A stretch of 64,000 bases of DNA from Rutpela maculata (GCA_936432065.2 OW386285.2:32791920-32855919), one strand, 5' to 3'. Positions 45,074 to 56,109 are shown, counted from the stretch's first letter. The notes: generated from the letters alone by a model not told the origin. Numbers and translations: made by a program.

Positions 45074-46915
45074 TTAAATAGAGTAAACCATTTTTTTTAT
45101 TTGCAGCAATTGGTTGTCTGCTCTTATATTCTTTTTGTAAAACAAGTTCTGGAACTTCACTGGCCTTAAGGACATTCTGGATTGTAGGGGTTGTATAATC
45201 TCAACACGCTTGAATTCTGTGACTTTGTAGGACGTTTTGTAGAAAAATGTTCCGAAATGTTCTTTTTCTACTCTTAAAATTTTCACTTGACTTATCTTAA
45301 AATCCTCCCCGTCAATATTCTTCATTTTTTTGGAAATCCAATATCAGCCGCTAAGGTTTTCAAATCGTAAATGTCATCGTAGCACATTTCATTTACTTTA
45401 TAAGGGTGACCAGTTTTTTTAGCACATCTTATGAGAGAAATATAATGCTCAGGAACAAAAATGGGTCCGGCCTTTTTGGCCCGACTCACTTGTTGCTCAA
45501 TTACAGAATGGGAGTTGTTACCTTCATTCTGACTGTGTCTAACTACAAGAAACTTGTGTGTTATACTTTTTATCCACTTGCATTTAGAGATTGCGTACAT
45601 GTAAATTGCAACCAGATATCGATTTTTCTGCTGGCCACCGCAATTGTCGGAATAAAAAATGACATCAACTTCATTCGAGCCATCGGTAGTGTTGTGCTCT
45701 TCATCTTTCAGGATCCGATTTCGTTTGATCCTCTCTGGGCTTCACCTTCATGCCAAACGAAACATTGACCATCATTTATTTTCAAATTGAATACAGTTAG
45801 ATTATAGACACCCAACTTAGATACGTAGTAAAAAGAAGAAGCCTATAGGACAAGGGAGAACAGCTGGAAGGTCATACACAGCTACTACGGTATTATTTTC
45901 TGCTGTTTTGTCTTTTTGTTTCTCATCTCGAGACAATTTGGTCTCGTCCAGGTGAGAGTTATAATTAGTTTCTAATTCGGCCTTTTCATCTTCCGTAGCA
46001 TTTGAATAAGCTATACATAGTTCACACTGATCCTTTTTAGGAAGGAAAAAGGACAAGTTAAACTCTTCATTAAAAATTCGGGAATACATCATGTAGTGGG
46101 CAGAAGGAAGTTTATTTTCTTTGCAGTTCGCTACATAATCCCTGTGAAGATCGGCGATAGATTTACTTCTATCTATTTACTCCTTTGATGTCACGGCACG
46201 ACAATAGTGACTAGGTATTCGGGGTATAGAGTTTATATGATTTCGAATGCCATTTTTAATTTCCTCGTCTACTTTGGCATGCTTTCCGTGTCTTCCTCTA
46301 AGGTCTTCAGAAATCAGTTGCCACTGATCTGGGTTATGTAAACGTTTTTTACCTTTTTTTCTTGGTTTCACATGGATTTTAAACTTTTCTTTTTTGGTTG
46401 TTGTCACCTGTTTCATTCATGATGTTTTCAGCAAAATCATTTCTTTCAATTATATCCTCTAGTGGCACAGCCTCAATTTCTTCATTATTAGAAGAGCTTG
46501 AAAAATCGGTTGTACTATAATCTGGGTCAGCTACAGAGTCGTCTGAGTCGGTTGTGTAAAAATTGAGTTCATTTGAGTCGTTGTCTTCACGATTTTTTAC
46601 TAGAAGATCATCCAGATTGGTGTTATTCTGGTTTCCTGTGAATAGTAAGCAATGTTGTACTAAACAATATTAGACTATAAGAATATTATGATAATATTGA
46701 TTTATGAAATGAGGTATTACCCAGGTTGATGCCGCTAGTGCTAGGTTCGCACTCATTTATGTGGTTAGTGGAAATATCTGGCCTTGTATCAGTCGATGTA
46801 AATGTGCAACCTTTATCTGAAATAGTCAAAAGATCTCAATTTAAATCAGTATACTAAGAATAAAACAACTTGTATATACCGATTTATAAACTAAAACTGC
46901 AGTAGTACTAACCTC
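45074..46915 (-). pseudogene. DUF7869-like, transposase-related protein, copy 2
   Basis: On the minus strand, the last of several apparent exons starts at 46635 (after a 'ttactattcacag' acceptor) with an acidic region 'FYTTDSDDSVADPDYSTTDF'. A frameshift near 46415 leads to 'FKIHVKPRKKGKKRLHNPDQ', 'SIPRIPSHYCRAV', 'FFLPKKDQCELC' and 'VVAVYDLPAVLPCP'. A broken stretch (45810-45620) follows, in which 'VDVIFYSDNCGGQQKN' is readable. Then come 'HKFLVVRHSQNEGNNSHSVI', 'RAKKAGPIFVPEHYISLIRC' and an intact C terminus (45600-45074). An upstream exon at 46721-46816 is bordered by acceptor and donor sites, and another may end near 46916. Compared with copy 1, the 'YSD.CGGQ' acidic motif is kept. It is the only gene between matching TIRs, so it is the best candidate transposase of that element. 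Confidence 0.75.
46721..46816 (-). other. Internal exon of the DUF7869-like gene
   Basis: The acceptor 'cttttgactatttcag' precedes 46816 and the donor 'ctgg|gtaata' follows 46721 (minus strand). The 96-bp exon is open ('DKGCTFTSTDTRPDISTNHI') and keeps an acidic/Ser-rich character like the next exon. Confidence 0.5.
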
Positions 46916-47735
46916 CCTCTGATACGCTACTGCTCAAGTTATTCTTCTGATAACTAGAAATTTTCCATTCATGTTTATCTGAACCTAATAAATTTGGTTC
47001 GTTTTTCTGCTGAATAGATATCTTTAGAATTAAACACTAATTTTGAATAATAAAAAGTGCAATGTTTCATGATTTGACAATTAAAATTAATATTCAATAA
47101 ACGAGAATAGTCACATCTGAGAAAAAAAATCGTGCAAAATGATGAAAAATGACTCAATTCTAAATAATACCATGCGTGATAAAATTAACTGTACTCACCT
47201 TAACAAGAAAAGTGTCCCAACTTTAGAAATGTCACTTTTCTCCAATAAATAACACATAAAAACAATCACTTTTCGAAATGTGTCGATTTTCTTAACACCA
47301 TAAGTCCACACTTCAAATGTCAAGATGCAACTAAACATATGACGTTTTTCTTCAATGGCGATTTGATAAATCACTAGGGAGGAGAAGTGACACTAGTGCC
47401 ACCTTTCGGCTATTAGTATAAATTAAGTTATGACATTTTTCTTGTGAAAAGTATACGTCTTTGGCAGTCATTTTTTACAAAAAAACAAAAAAGAGCGTTT
47501 TTCTTCCGGACTAACGATATGTGTACCAAATTTCAAGTCAATATCTCAAACGGTTCCAGAGTAAACGTGCGCACAAAAAAAGTTACAGACAGACCGACAG
47601 ACAGAGAGAAATTTTTTTTCACTCAAACTTGAAATCTCGACGTTTCATGACATTCTAAGCCTATTTGAACAATAAAAATTTTTAAAAAATTTTTTGTCGT
47701 TACTATACTTCCACTGGATGTGGAAGTAATACATG

Positions 47736-48620
47736 CTACATGGAAATATACATAGCTTTCGAATTTACCCCTGTTCTGCTGCGATTTTACGTCAACTGTC
47801 TGTTAAATTACAATGTAATTATCCACATTGAGTGCAAATTTACTAGCCCTCGTGTAAATTTACAGACCTTTTTGTAATGTTACAACTATGTGAATTCGCA
47901 TTACTACTGTAAAATTACAAGAATACTGTAGCAGTATAACCAGTAGCATTGGTAAATTTTATCACGTGATGAAGACTACAAACAACTTGAAGTAAATGAT
48001 AAAACTTGTCGCCATTGTGCATTTATCATTTCTGGCAGTGATTAATTCGTTAAATTTCAAGTTTATCATAAATCTACAAAACACAAGTAAGTATATTTAA
48101 CTAGATGTAGCAAAATATGATATTTAAATGTAATAATTGTCACACTAATCACAGTATAAGCATGAGTGCCACCAAAATTACCACCAAAATGATCCTGGAT
48201 TTATATTTAAATGTGTACAGCAAGCTTACAAATTCGTATGTAAAACATATTTTCCTTTTACAAACCACAATGCTACTTCTCATTATGTAAACGCTCATTT
48301 TTTTAATCATATTTATATATGTTTATTCTCCATAGTGCCTCCTGATTGAAGTTTTATTTTAAGTTAATTACTGTGATGTATATTTAATTTAGTTTACTAT
48401 TTTGTGTATCTTTTTATACCATTGTTGAAGATTTATTACTACGTGTGTTTAGTTAAGCTTACTTAAGTTCAGTTTATTATTTTGTGTATTTATATTTTAT
48501 ACCAGAGTGCCTGGGAATGAGGTTTTGTTTTAAGTTATTTACTGTGATGTATGTTTAGTTAAGTTTAGTTTAGTGTATTATTTTGTGTAGGTAAATGTTT
48601 TATACAGTAAAAACAATATT
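47736..48620. other. No gene; a degenerate tandem pair
   Basis: Positions 48340-48604 contain two diverged copies of a unit with 'gttttattttaagtta', 'actgtgatgtat.tttaat' and 'ttattttgtgta'. No coding content. Confidence 0.5.
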
Positions 48621-48650
48621 CTCCTAACATGTGAATTCACATGTTAGGAG
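48621..48650. repeat. Perfect 30-bp palindrome
   Basis: 'ctcctaacatgtgaa' is followed directly by its exact reverse complement, with no loop. It lies just outside the inverted arms that bracket the CXC fragment. Confidence 0.9.
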
Positions 48651-49570
48651 TTTCTGTTTGTGCTACATCAGGGAAATAGCGCAGGCAATGAAGGTTTTTT
48701 GTAGGAAGTAATTAGAGACAAGCTGAATTTTTGCAAATTGTTAGGACATAATTAGAGGAGTATTTTCTCAAAAGTGTCCGCCCCTCACCCCTGCGCTTAA
48801 TCCCCCACCCCCATTTAAACATCCATTTTGCAAGCCTTTTATGTATCGTTCATATATCCGTCATTATTTATTCTAAATTCATAAATTTAATGCCGTGCTC
48901 TTTAAAAAAGCTATTATAATATTTTTCTGTAAACATAATACTTTAACGAGTATTCGTTAAAATATACAAATTTTTCCCTTTGTATTTGAATTTTTGTGTG
49001 GTTTTTAGGGCCCAACATATTTATTTGGAATAATATAGCAAAACAGTTTAAATAAAAGTTGTAGTGCGGTTTTCAATTTCTCAAACGATATACGTTCTTC
49101 TACTGTTAAGGGGGTCGGAACACGTACAGACGGCAACAGATTAGGGTGTGCCTTTACGAGGCGTAAATCGGGGGGGGGGGGCAAGGGTAGGCAACTGCCC
49201 ACCCAATATTTTGAAAGAGCATTAAATTGTTTAAGGCAAATCTGACGAATTCCGAAATTGTTCCGGAAAAAATAATGAGTATGACAATTACCCCAATCAA
49301 GTCAAAGGTTTTCAATTACAATACAATTGGGCAAATCCCTGCCTACCCAATAAAAATACTGAAATTACGCCAATGAACCGATTATATATTATAACATCTA
49401 ATGACACTATAGGCCTTAATATGAATATAAACTTTTTACAAATGTATTTATGATAAAAACAGTTTTTTTTGTTAGGATAAGTTTCTGCCAGTTTTGGTTC
49501 GGGGAGCTTTGCTACTAACCTTAAAATTTAAGATAGATCCATTATCCACCACCTATGGACCCGCCGTGAA

Positions 49571-49622
49571 CCAGACTGGCAATTGGCAGTCTGGTAACAG
49601 TTTATTAAAAACTGTTACTAAT
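49571..49622. repeat. Two adjacent short hairpins
   Basis: 'ccagactggcaa/ttggcagtctgg' (49571-49594, one mismatch) is followed immediately by 'gtaacagttt-attaa-aaactgttac' (49594-49620). The arrangement resembles a structured RNA or a terminator-like double hairpin, but no functional context is seen. Confidence 0.6.
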
Positions 49623-49788
49623 TTAGAAATCAATGTCATCCACAGGATCGCGGACCTTCCACCCACCACTAGTTAATTTCATCTTTTTATTTTTTTTATC
49701 AACATTTTCTTGCTTTGTGTTTTACTATTAGTACATATTTACAAATCTTTAGGTTATTTATAGATTACTATTTACATTATATACATGC

Positions 49789-50064
49789 TTAATTATCATT
49801 AATTATGTCTTGATCATCGTCCACGATTGGGGTGTTGTGACACGAATATCCACTGCAATGCTCGCACATAGCTGAACAAAACAAACCCGATTTTCTGCAT
49901 CCACAATAATTCCCACAAGCAGATTTACAGGAACATGACACTAAACGCAAAAGACCATTTGGCGCAAAAGTCTTCAAAGAAGTCACTGGTTGGAGAACTT
50001 TCATGGGAATCCAGTCTTGAGATATCCCTACACTGCTTGTGTATGTAGGTTCGAGAGCAATCAT
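49789..50064 (-). pseudogene. CXC-tail protein fragment
   Basis: The minus-strand frame reads 'GISQDWIPMKVLQPVTSLK', then 'LLRLVSCSCKSACGNYCGC', then 'LFCSAMCEHCSGYSC', and ends with an acidic tail. This matches the C-terminal end of the nuclease-like protein at 17.9-19.5 kb in layout (Trp region, Cys-rich module, acidic end) but is a different family member. Only the last 90 or so residues remain, and no nuclease part is found upstream (50065-50320). Confidence 0.6.
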
Positions 50065-50470
50065 TTCTTTATGGTGAGGTTGTTTTGCCGGCCCTTAGAG
50101 GAAAGTCCAGGAATATCCGAATAGTATATGGTATATGGTATATGTATGCTAAGCACGTATGTAGTTGAGCTTTAAATTTTTAAATATATTTAAACAGAAA
50201 AAACATAAATTGTACTAAAATTGAAAGGGGAGTACTGATGTACTGGCAAGCCTTCCATTGTACTACAAGTAGTACAATTGTACTGGCAGCGGTAACGCTA
50301 TTATTTGAATTAAAATGAGGGGAGGGGCGGGGACTTTTGAGGAAATACTCCTCTAATTAGCTCCTAACAACTGGTAAAAATTCAGCTTTTCTCTAATTTC
50401 TTCCGACATATGGTTATTTTTGGATTTCATTGCCTGCGTGAACGATACGGTTGGGGATTGAACGCCAGAG

Positions 50471-51027
50471 CAATGTTCATGTTGCAAGGCCTTTATCTCA
50501 CTTCCTATGCATTTTATAAAAAAATGCTCCAAATGAAAAAATTTCCTCATTTCATTAGCTACAATTTACTCATTACAGTATGCAGTTATTTTGAGAAATA
50601 AAAAAGTTACATCGATCCACACCTTTTCGCTGTAAATTACACAAAAATCGCAACTTCTCGATTCATATTTATTTATTTTTCAGTCATATCACAACAAATA
50701 TTATTTTTGCATACACCGTTGGAAAGCGAAAGGTTTGAATATTGTAATATTAAAAAATCAAGTTTATACGTCAACAAATGACAGATATAGATGAGTGGGA
50801 ACTTGAAAATGTGAAAATAGTATTTTTCGTACAAAAGTTGTGTTTAATTTGGAAGCCCAAGGGGGAGGGGCGGGGACATTTGGGAAAATGTACCTCTAAG
50901 TGAGTTCTATAATAACTGGCAAAAATTCAGCCTGTCTCTAATTACTTCCGACATATGGTCATTTTAGCACTTCTTTGCTTGGGCTAAATGCATGTACTTA
51001 CTTTTATCTAAAATTGCATACTGTAAA
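50471..51027. repeat. Spacer with a third copy of the inverted arm
   Basis: Positions 50866-50965 repeat the 50330-50420 arm in the same orientation ('ggggcggggaca.ttt', 'ttcagcctgtctctaatt'). The rest is AT-rich with no coding pattern. Confidence 0.6.
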
Positions 51028-53063
51028 CAGGGTGATTTACCATGACATGTGGAAAATAAAATGGAGTACTAGTCTTCTGTATGGGAAAGTCCCTGCAAAA
51101 TTTTAGAGTGATCCGAGATAATTTAGTAATTTTTGTTGCATTAAAAGTTGCAAAGATAAACTACTGTTACTTGTGTGGGGTCAGTATAGAGCAATGAACT
51201 TACTTAGGAAAGAACATAATCGGAGATGTTTCCGTTTCCTTAATTAGCATAAAAAGTTAAGCTGGCGAGTGCGGTCAAAGTTCCGCGTTTTTTGCATTCG
51301 GTCGAACAATCAGGGCACCGCACAGTGGGCCAGAAAATTCGAAAAGCGGCCAAAAATCGATATTTATAAAAGTAATAGCACCGTTAACATAATTTGCAGG
51401 TACTTAGAAAAATAGAGAGTGCATGTTTTGTTCTGAGCAGGTAGAAGGTACTTTCATTCAGCTACCTGCTCCCAAACACAAAGTTCCTTGTAACGTCCGT
51501 ACAGATACAAGCGTTTGTTTATTATACTGCCAACTCTCAACCAGTGATTGTGTGTTATAAAGCGTTTGAATCAAAAGTTTAATTGTACAGAAAACTTCTT
51601 CACGGTATGTATTTTCATATTATATATACATATGAGAAAAACTTAAATGAGTCTATACATATAGATAAAATAAGTACGTTAGAACGGCTTGAACTAAAAA
51701 ACTGAAATATAGCTTGAACATTCCCTAATAACATACGAAAATTTATAGGCGCGTTCAAGTGCCTTTTAAAGATATTTCAATTTGGATTAGGTCTTGTTCA
51801 TGAATATGCACGAACCGTAACGAACGTATGCATTCTGAAACCGTAACTGCACATTTTATTTTATAATTTAAGAAGTAAAATCTACTGATTTCTATTCCAT
51901 ATTTGCGATATTTTATTTGACTTGACGGAAAATCAAGTTAGCTTATAACTAATGCCGGTTCTAGCCTTTACTTTAGTTTTGTCTTCAGATTTACATTTAT
52001 TTTCTTCTGTAGTGGCACCAATTTTTTTTAGAGGGGAAATGGTGACCAGAAGGCAAATTTTTGACGTCGTTCGACTTGAACGACCTAATCGTTCAAATCG
52101 AACGGATAATCTATTCGATTATTTAGTGGGACACTATAGAATCGAGAGTGATGACGACGCCATGTTAAAACTGAAGAATATCAATTCAAAGTTTTGCAGT
52201 ATCGCTCATTTGATGCAAGGGGATGCGGAGCCAATTGTTAAATAGTTTTTTATCTTTATAATATCCTTTGAAGTTATAATTAGTATTTATTATCAATAAA
52301 ATTTGACCTGTTCAAGGAATGTTTCTAAAGGAATTCAGTTTAGTTTCATTCTACATACCTACAACCTCTGAAAGTCGCTCCTGGGAGTAAATATTTTTTT
52401 ATATTTTTTTATGGGTTAATTAAGCGGTTTTCAATAACGCTAAACTAAAAAAATAAATTAATATGCCAATATGTGCACTAACACACAACCCCTAAAAGCA
52501 ACCCGCGAGGTAAATATATTTTTAATTAGTTTTTCGGTCTTATTCAAACGGCTTGCTATAACGTCTAACCGAAAAAAGCTGAAATACACCATTTTTCAGA
52601 AAAACAACCCCTAAAAACCACCCCTGGGGACTTTTATTTTTTAAATAATTTTTTTCTCATTATATATGTGATTGTTAATCGGTCTATGACAAAATTAGAT
52701 TTTTGTCCATTTTTTGATATTTTCGACCCACTGTGCACCGGCTGGTACAAAGTGCCGCCAAAGTTGGGTGTTTTTGTGTTATTGACAGGTTTAAGTGAAT
52801 ATCTCTTATATCTACTTTTTGTTGCAGAGTTCACTAGCATAGGGTCAATGTCTTTTCGACGTATTTTGCTATTTTTGTAGTGTGATTTGATTAAAACCAA
52901 AAAGTCACTTCTACCCTCTCCAGCTTTGCTGTCAATCCCAAGTCTTAAAAGGGAAGTGATATGGCGGCGCACTTTTACAAAAAAAATAAGGTAATTTTTT
53001 TGGTCATATTTTTTTTAATTTACCTACTGATAAATTTTCCGCATGTCATGGTAGATCACCCTG
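51028..53063. mobile_element. 2.0 kb TIR element, long copy of a two-member family
   Basis: The ends are 'cagggtgatttaccatgaca' and its counterpart at 53042-53063, with TA after the right end. Both subterminal parts match the shorter copy at 61977-62698 in inverted orientation: 'tggaaaataaaatgg.gtact' at one end, and 'agtgactttttg' with 'gacagcaaagctgg' at the other. It is longer by about 1.3 kb, which includes the exon-like ORF at 52013-52245. No transposase frame is seen. Confidence 0.8.
52013..52245 (+). CDS. Exon-like ORF with poly-A signal inside a TIR element
   Basis: A pyrimidine-rich acceptor ('ttttcttctgtag') ends at 52012. An open frame follows with ATG at 52039 ('MVTRRQIFDVVRLERPNRSN', then 'FDYLVGHYRIESDDDAML'), a stop at 52243-52245, and AATAAA at 52295-52300. 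The composition is protein-like, with no stop in 77 codons of the proposed exon. I do not recognise the protein. The short sister element at 61977-62698 lacks this stretch, so it was either gained here or lost there. It could be the last exon of a captured host gene or of the element's own lost gene. Confidence 0.4.
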
Positions 53064-53327
53064 TATATGTGTCAAATTTATTGTTACAAACAGTTTCTTA
53101 ACAAAAACTTGTTTATTTCATGATTATCAGATGGGAAATAAAAAATAAAAAGAATTATTTATTTAGTTTTTGTATCCATCGCAATTTTTTTGTATATATA
53201 ACAGACTAACAAACAAGAATCGAAGTAATTTTTCTAGAAATCAGAGACATTGCCTGTAAAGCAACTTCCGGGGTTGTGCATATTTCGTTTTACTAACGGT
53301 TTTTTAATAGATAATACTTATAATATA

Positions 53328-53558
53328 TCTAATATATAAAAATCTCGTGTCACAGTGTTTGTTATCGAACTCCTCCGAAACGGCTTGACCGGTTTTTATG
53401 AAATTTTTGGTGTATATTTGGTAGGTCTGAGAATAGGTCGTAGGCTATTTTTTATACCCCTAGATGATAAGGGTGGCCCTATCCAGAAATTTTCTTTTTA
53501 TTTTTTGGACAAAAATTTATAATTTATATGGCAAAACAACGGTTGCTGGGTCAGCTAA
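53328..53558 (+). mobile_element. Helitron-like non-autonomous element
   Basis: It starts 'tctaatatataaaaatctcg' and continues 'actcctccgaaacggcttga', a highly repeated insect sequence that I associate with Helitron-type non-autonomous elements. It ends 'gctgggtcagctaa' (CTRR end), preceded by a short hairpin-capable 'caacggttgctgg'. Total 231 bp. It carries no gene. The Helitron assignment is by memory of the pattern, not a search. Confidence 0.5.
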
Positions 53559-53559
53559 T

Positions 53560-54500
53560 ATATAGGTAAATATATGTTAAGTGTTAAGGTAGCTGCTGAC
53601 TAAATTTCATCTTTGTTAATGGAAATGTATATTCATGCATTTTCTTTTGTTATTATTATGATGATACAAACAGAGTGCAATAAACGTTATAGCGGAAGAA
53701 TATGTAAAAGGCGCAGTGGCATTAAGTAGTTTAAAATGTCAAACGTGTCCACTTTAAAACAATTATAAAGCGTCAATGCGCCACCAGAGAGCGATCGATA
53801 TTGTAGCACGCGACAGTAACTGTTCCCGATAATATCCGGCATAGTTTATGCCCGTAAATTAGGGAATAATAAAAGCGCTGTTATTAGTTGCAATGGCAGC
53901 TTGATTCTTGTACGTATATAAAGTACGGCTTGCTGCAATGGTCATATGAGGCGAACAAACAGAATTGCTCTGGCCCCACGGAGCTTGCTTTGCTGTATTC
54001 TCAACTAATTACGGCGCTTTGTTTCCGTTAATGATTTTTAACAGCACACTAGACGAACTAAGGTTGAATGAAGCGATTAAGCCTTTTGAGTTTCGTTTGA
54101 TTATTACTTTGTTAAACAATTTGTTAGAATGCGGACAAACCGTTTGTGGCTTTGAAAGCGATAGTAAACATTTACAAAGGTTGATGTGTCTGAAAAAATG
54201 TAGAATTAAATCTTGTTAAAAAAAATACACTTTTTTTACCTTTTTAGAACTAACAGCCCTCATTTTAATTGAAACCCAGTAGTGCCCGAGTAATTTTTTT
54301 TGGAAAACTTTTGAAAAAAATATTGATTGACCTTCATTTAGGGCTTGTCAGTACCACCAAACCACATTTTATTTATTCCTGTGCGTTTTCTCCAATTTTT
54401 TTGACGTATCATATATCATACCATAGGAATATGCATGTAGAATATTATTAAAAAAATGTATTTATTATAATACAAAATATTCAATAAATTTAAGAGAAAG
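53560..54500. other. Unassigned region with a TATA-like site and a small ORF
   Basis: A TATA-like 'gtatataaagtac' is at about 53915, 50 bp before an 85-codon frame (53965-54219) whose C-terminal part ('LNEAIKPFEFRLIITLLNNL') looks protein-like but is not recognised. The ORF could be a fragment or chance. Confidence 0.25.
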
Positions 54501-54552
54501 TAGCAGAATATATCACATAGATATCTTCGAAAGCATATGTCTGGATGTAATC

Positions 54553-55452
54553 CTATGTTACATTTGAGACAAGAACATTTTGTACATTTGCCACAATACC
54601 CCCAACGTTTTGTGTAGCAATTTTGTCAATCAGGTGATCAGTTTTATCATACCTGACCACTTTCAATATATTCCTACTACATTTTGGTTTGGGGCCAGCT
54701 AAATGTTCAGGGGCAGTTAAAGTTGTGAGAACAATTCTCCTCAGAAGGGACACTTTTGAATAGACAAAACGATAAAGAAGCCACATGTTGACTACCGATC
54801 CATTCAAGCAAAAGCGAATCATTGCCCAATACCATTTGCAAGATCTGATTCGTATACGATAGAGTCCTCTCATTTTATCGAACATATCCACACCTCCCGT
54901 TCCTTGGTTATAGAGACTTATAAGTGTCGGTTGATTCACATCAACTTGCTTCCTTTGTTGTTTAGACCAGCTTTTGCACGTGCCTTTTGCCAAACAATTG
55001 TCTTTGTTTTTGATGTTGGTTGCGATATTCACTTGACTACTGTCATACTATCTGGTGAGTTGAATACCACTATTAGAGTCAATCAGAGTATGAGAAAGTC
55101 CATCGTTTTTCTTTTTGCAGCTCTTTTAAAGGAGCTTTTTCTATACGGTTCAATACATTGAATTTCATTATTTTGCAGAAGTTCAAGTAATGGTAAGGAG
55201 TTGAAAAAATTATCCAAATATATGGTCGAATGCGGGGTATATCTCATACAAAGTTTCTCGGTGACACTGAATCTCAGAGTTTTACCCTTGATTTTATCCC
55301 CACTTTATCCGTATAGGGGTTGAATTTCAATAAGTACCCCTGGGGGGTGAAGCACCAAAATTTAAAGCCATAGCGAATTAGCTTTCCCTTTATAAATTGC
55401 TCCATATTGTTACGGCCAAAATAAGGCTCCATAGCCTCATCCAATGAAAAAG
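54553..55452 (-). pseudogene. piggyBac-like transposase, C-terminal two thirds
   Basis: The minus strand reads 'SLDEAMEPYFGRNNMEQFIK' (first catalytic Asp region, about 55450), 'TIYLDNFFNSLPLLELLQ' (second Asp, about 55215), 'YDSSQVNIATNI' preceded by a stop where a Trp (RWYD) is expected (about 55046), and 'GTGGVDMFDKMRGLYRIR' (third Asp, about 54880). It then reads to 'VRYDKTDHLIDK'. The cysteine-rich zinc end is still readable in a shifted frame ('RWGYCGKCTKCSCLKCN', about 54555-54605), showing a late frameshift. The N-terminal part is missing. This is a DDE_Tnp_1_7 (piggyBac) family remnant; TTAA flanks were not identified. Confidence 0.85.
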
Positions 55453-56105
55453 AAGTTCTGAAACAAAACTAACATTCATACCGCCATCTGTCTACCGTAT
55501 GATATATCATCCGAAAAGTTTTTTCCGCTGCTGCAATTACAGAAAGAATTAATATGACTATGAAATGGTATAAGTACATCCTATAATATGTATAAAGAAT
55601 TATTACACGAATAAAAGTCAAATAAATTACATCCAAATGAAAATAGTGAAACATAACCTTACCGTGAGCTCATTTTCTGCTGCGTAGAAATTCACTGGTT
55701 ATAGAACGCTCGGTTATAACTTATTTAAGTATAAAACAATCAAATTTTTGTCCTAAGCTTATTGTCTATATATCCAAATAACACTTTAGATGAGTAAAAT
55801 CACTGAATTTATCACATTCGATCTGTTTACTCTTCATTGGAGACAACCTAACCTTTGTATGATAAATCATACAATAAGCACTATTGGGTTTTAAGAATTT
55901 CGAATGGTATTTGTTTTCAGACTCTTTGTAGAACAGATAAGAATTCTTTTCTACAAGACGTTCATAAAGAATTGAAGACACATGCTAACTATAATAATAG
56001 CGAGAAACTTTTCCAAACAGTAAGAGTAATTACACGTAAATGTAAGCCTATAATGTGGTCAACTAAGGGCTTCACCGATATTCTAAGAATCAACATGGAT
56101 CAGAT
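55453..56105. other. No gene recognised
   Basis: Short open frames on both strands (55469-56118) are AT-driven. The one at 55855-56118 overlaps the start of the next RT fragment but is not RT-like. Confidence 0.4.
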
Positions 56106-56109
56106 TATT

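Larger units (their letters stand above)
44630..47516 (-). mobile_element. 2.9 kb TIR element carrying a DUF7869-like gene
   Basis: The ends 'cgttagcccggaagaaaa' (44630-44647) and 'ttttcttccggactaacg' (47499-47516) are an 18-bp inverted pair with one mismatch. Subterminal GTGACA/TGTCAC words recur near both ends (for example 44646, 44871, 47207, 47230, 47387). It lies inside repeat Y between 'gtacat' and 'atgtgtacc', joined directly in the copy at 42.6 kb. The target duplication is at most 1-2 bp. The only gene inside is the DUF7869-like protein. Confidence 0.85.
44138..47726 (+). mobile_element. Repeat Y copy 6, split by a TIR element; 9-bp flanks
   Basis: Y sequence runs from 44145 to 44629, stops within 'aaagtacat', and resumes at 47517 ('atatgtgtaccaaatttc') to 47726. 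TAATACATG flanks the whole (44129-44137 and 47727-47735), a likely 8-9 bp target duplication. Together with copy 4 this indicates a DNA element with 8-9 bp duplications. Confidence 0.75.
48660..50470. mobile_element. Putative TIR-bounded unit around a CXC gene fragment
   Basis: Arms about 48670-48790 and 50325-50450 are inverted copies. Shared words are 'gcgcaggcaatgaa', 'ggaagtaattagaga.aagc', 'taattagaggagtattt' and 'gtccgcccct'. A third, direct copy of the right arm is at 50866-50965. Between the arms is one fragment of a CXC-tail protein on the minus strand. Exact ends and target duplication were not found. Confidence 0.5.

Noticed and set aside
45406..45768. 120-codon plus-strand open frame
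   Set aside because: It is the complement of the DUF7869-like C-terminal exon.
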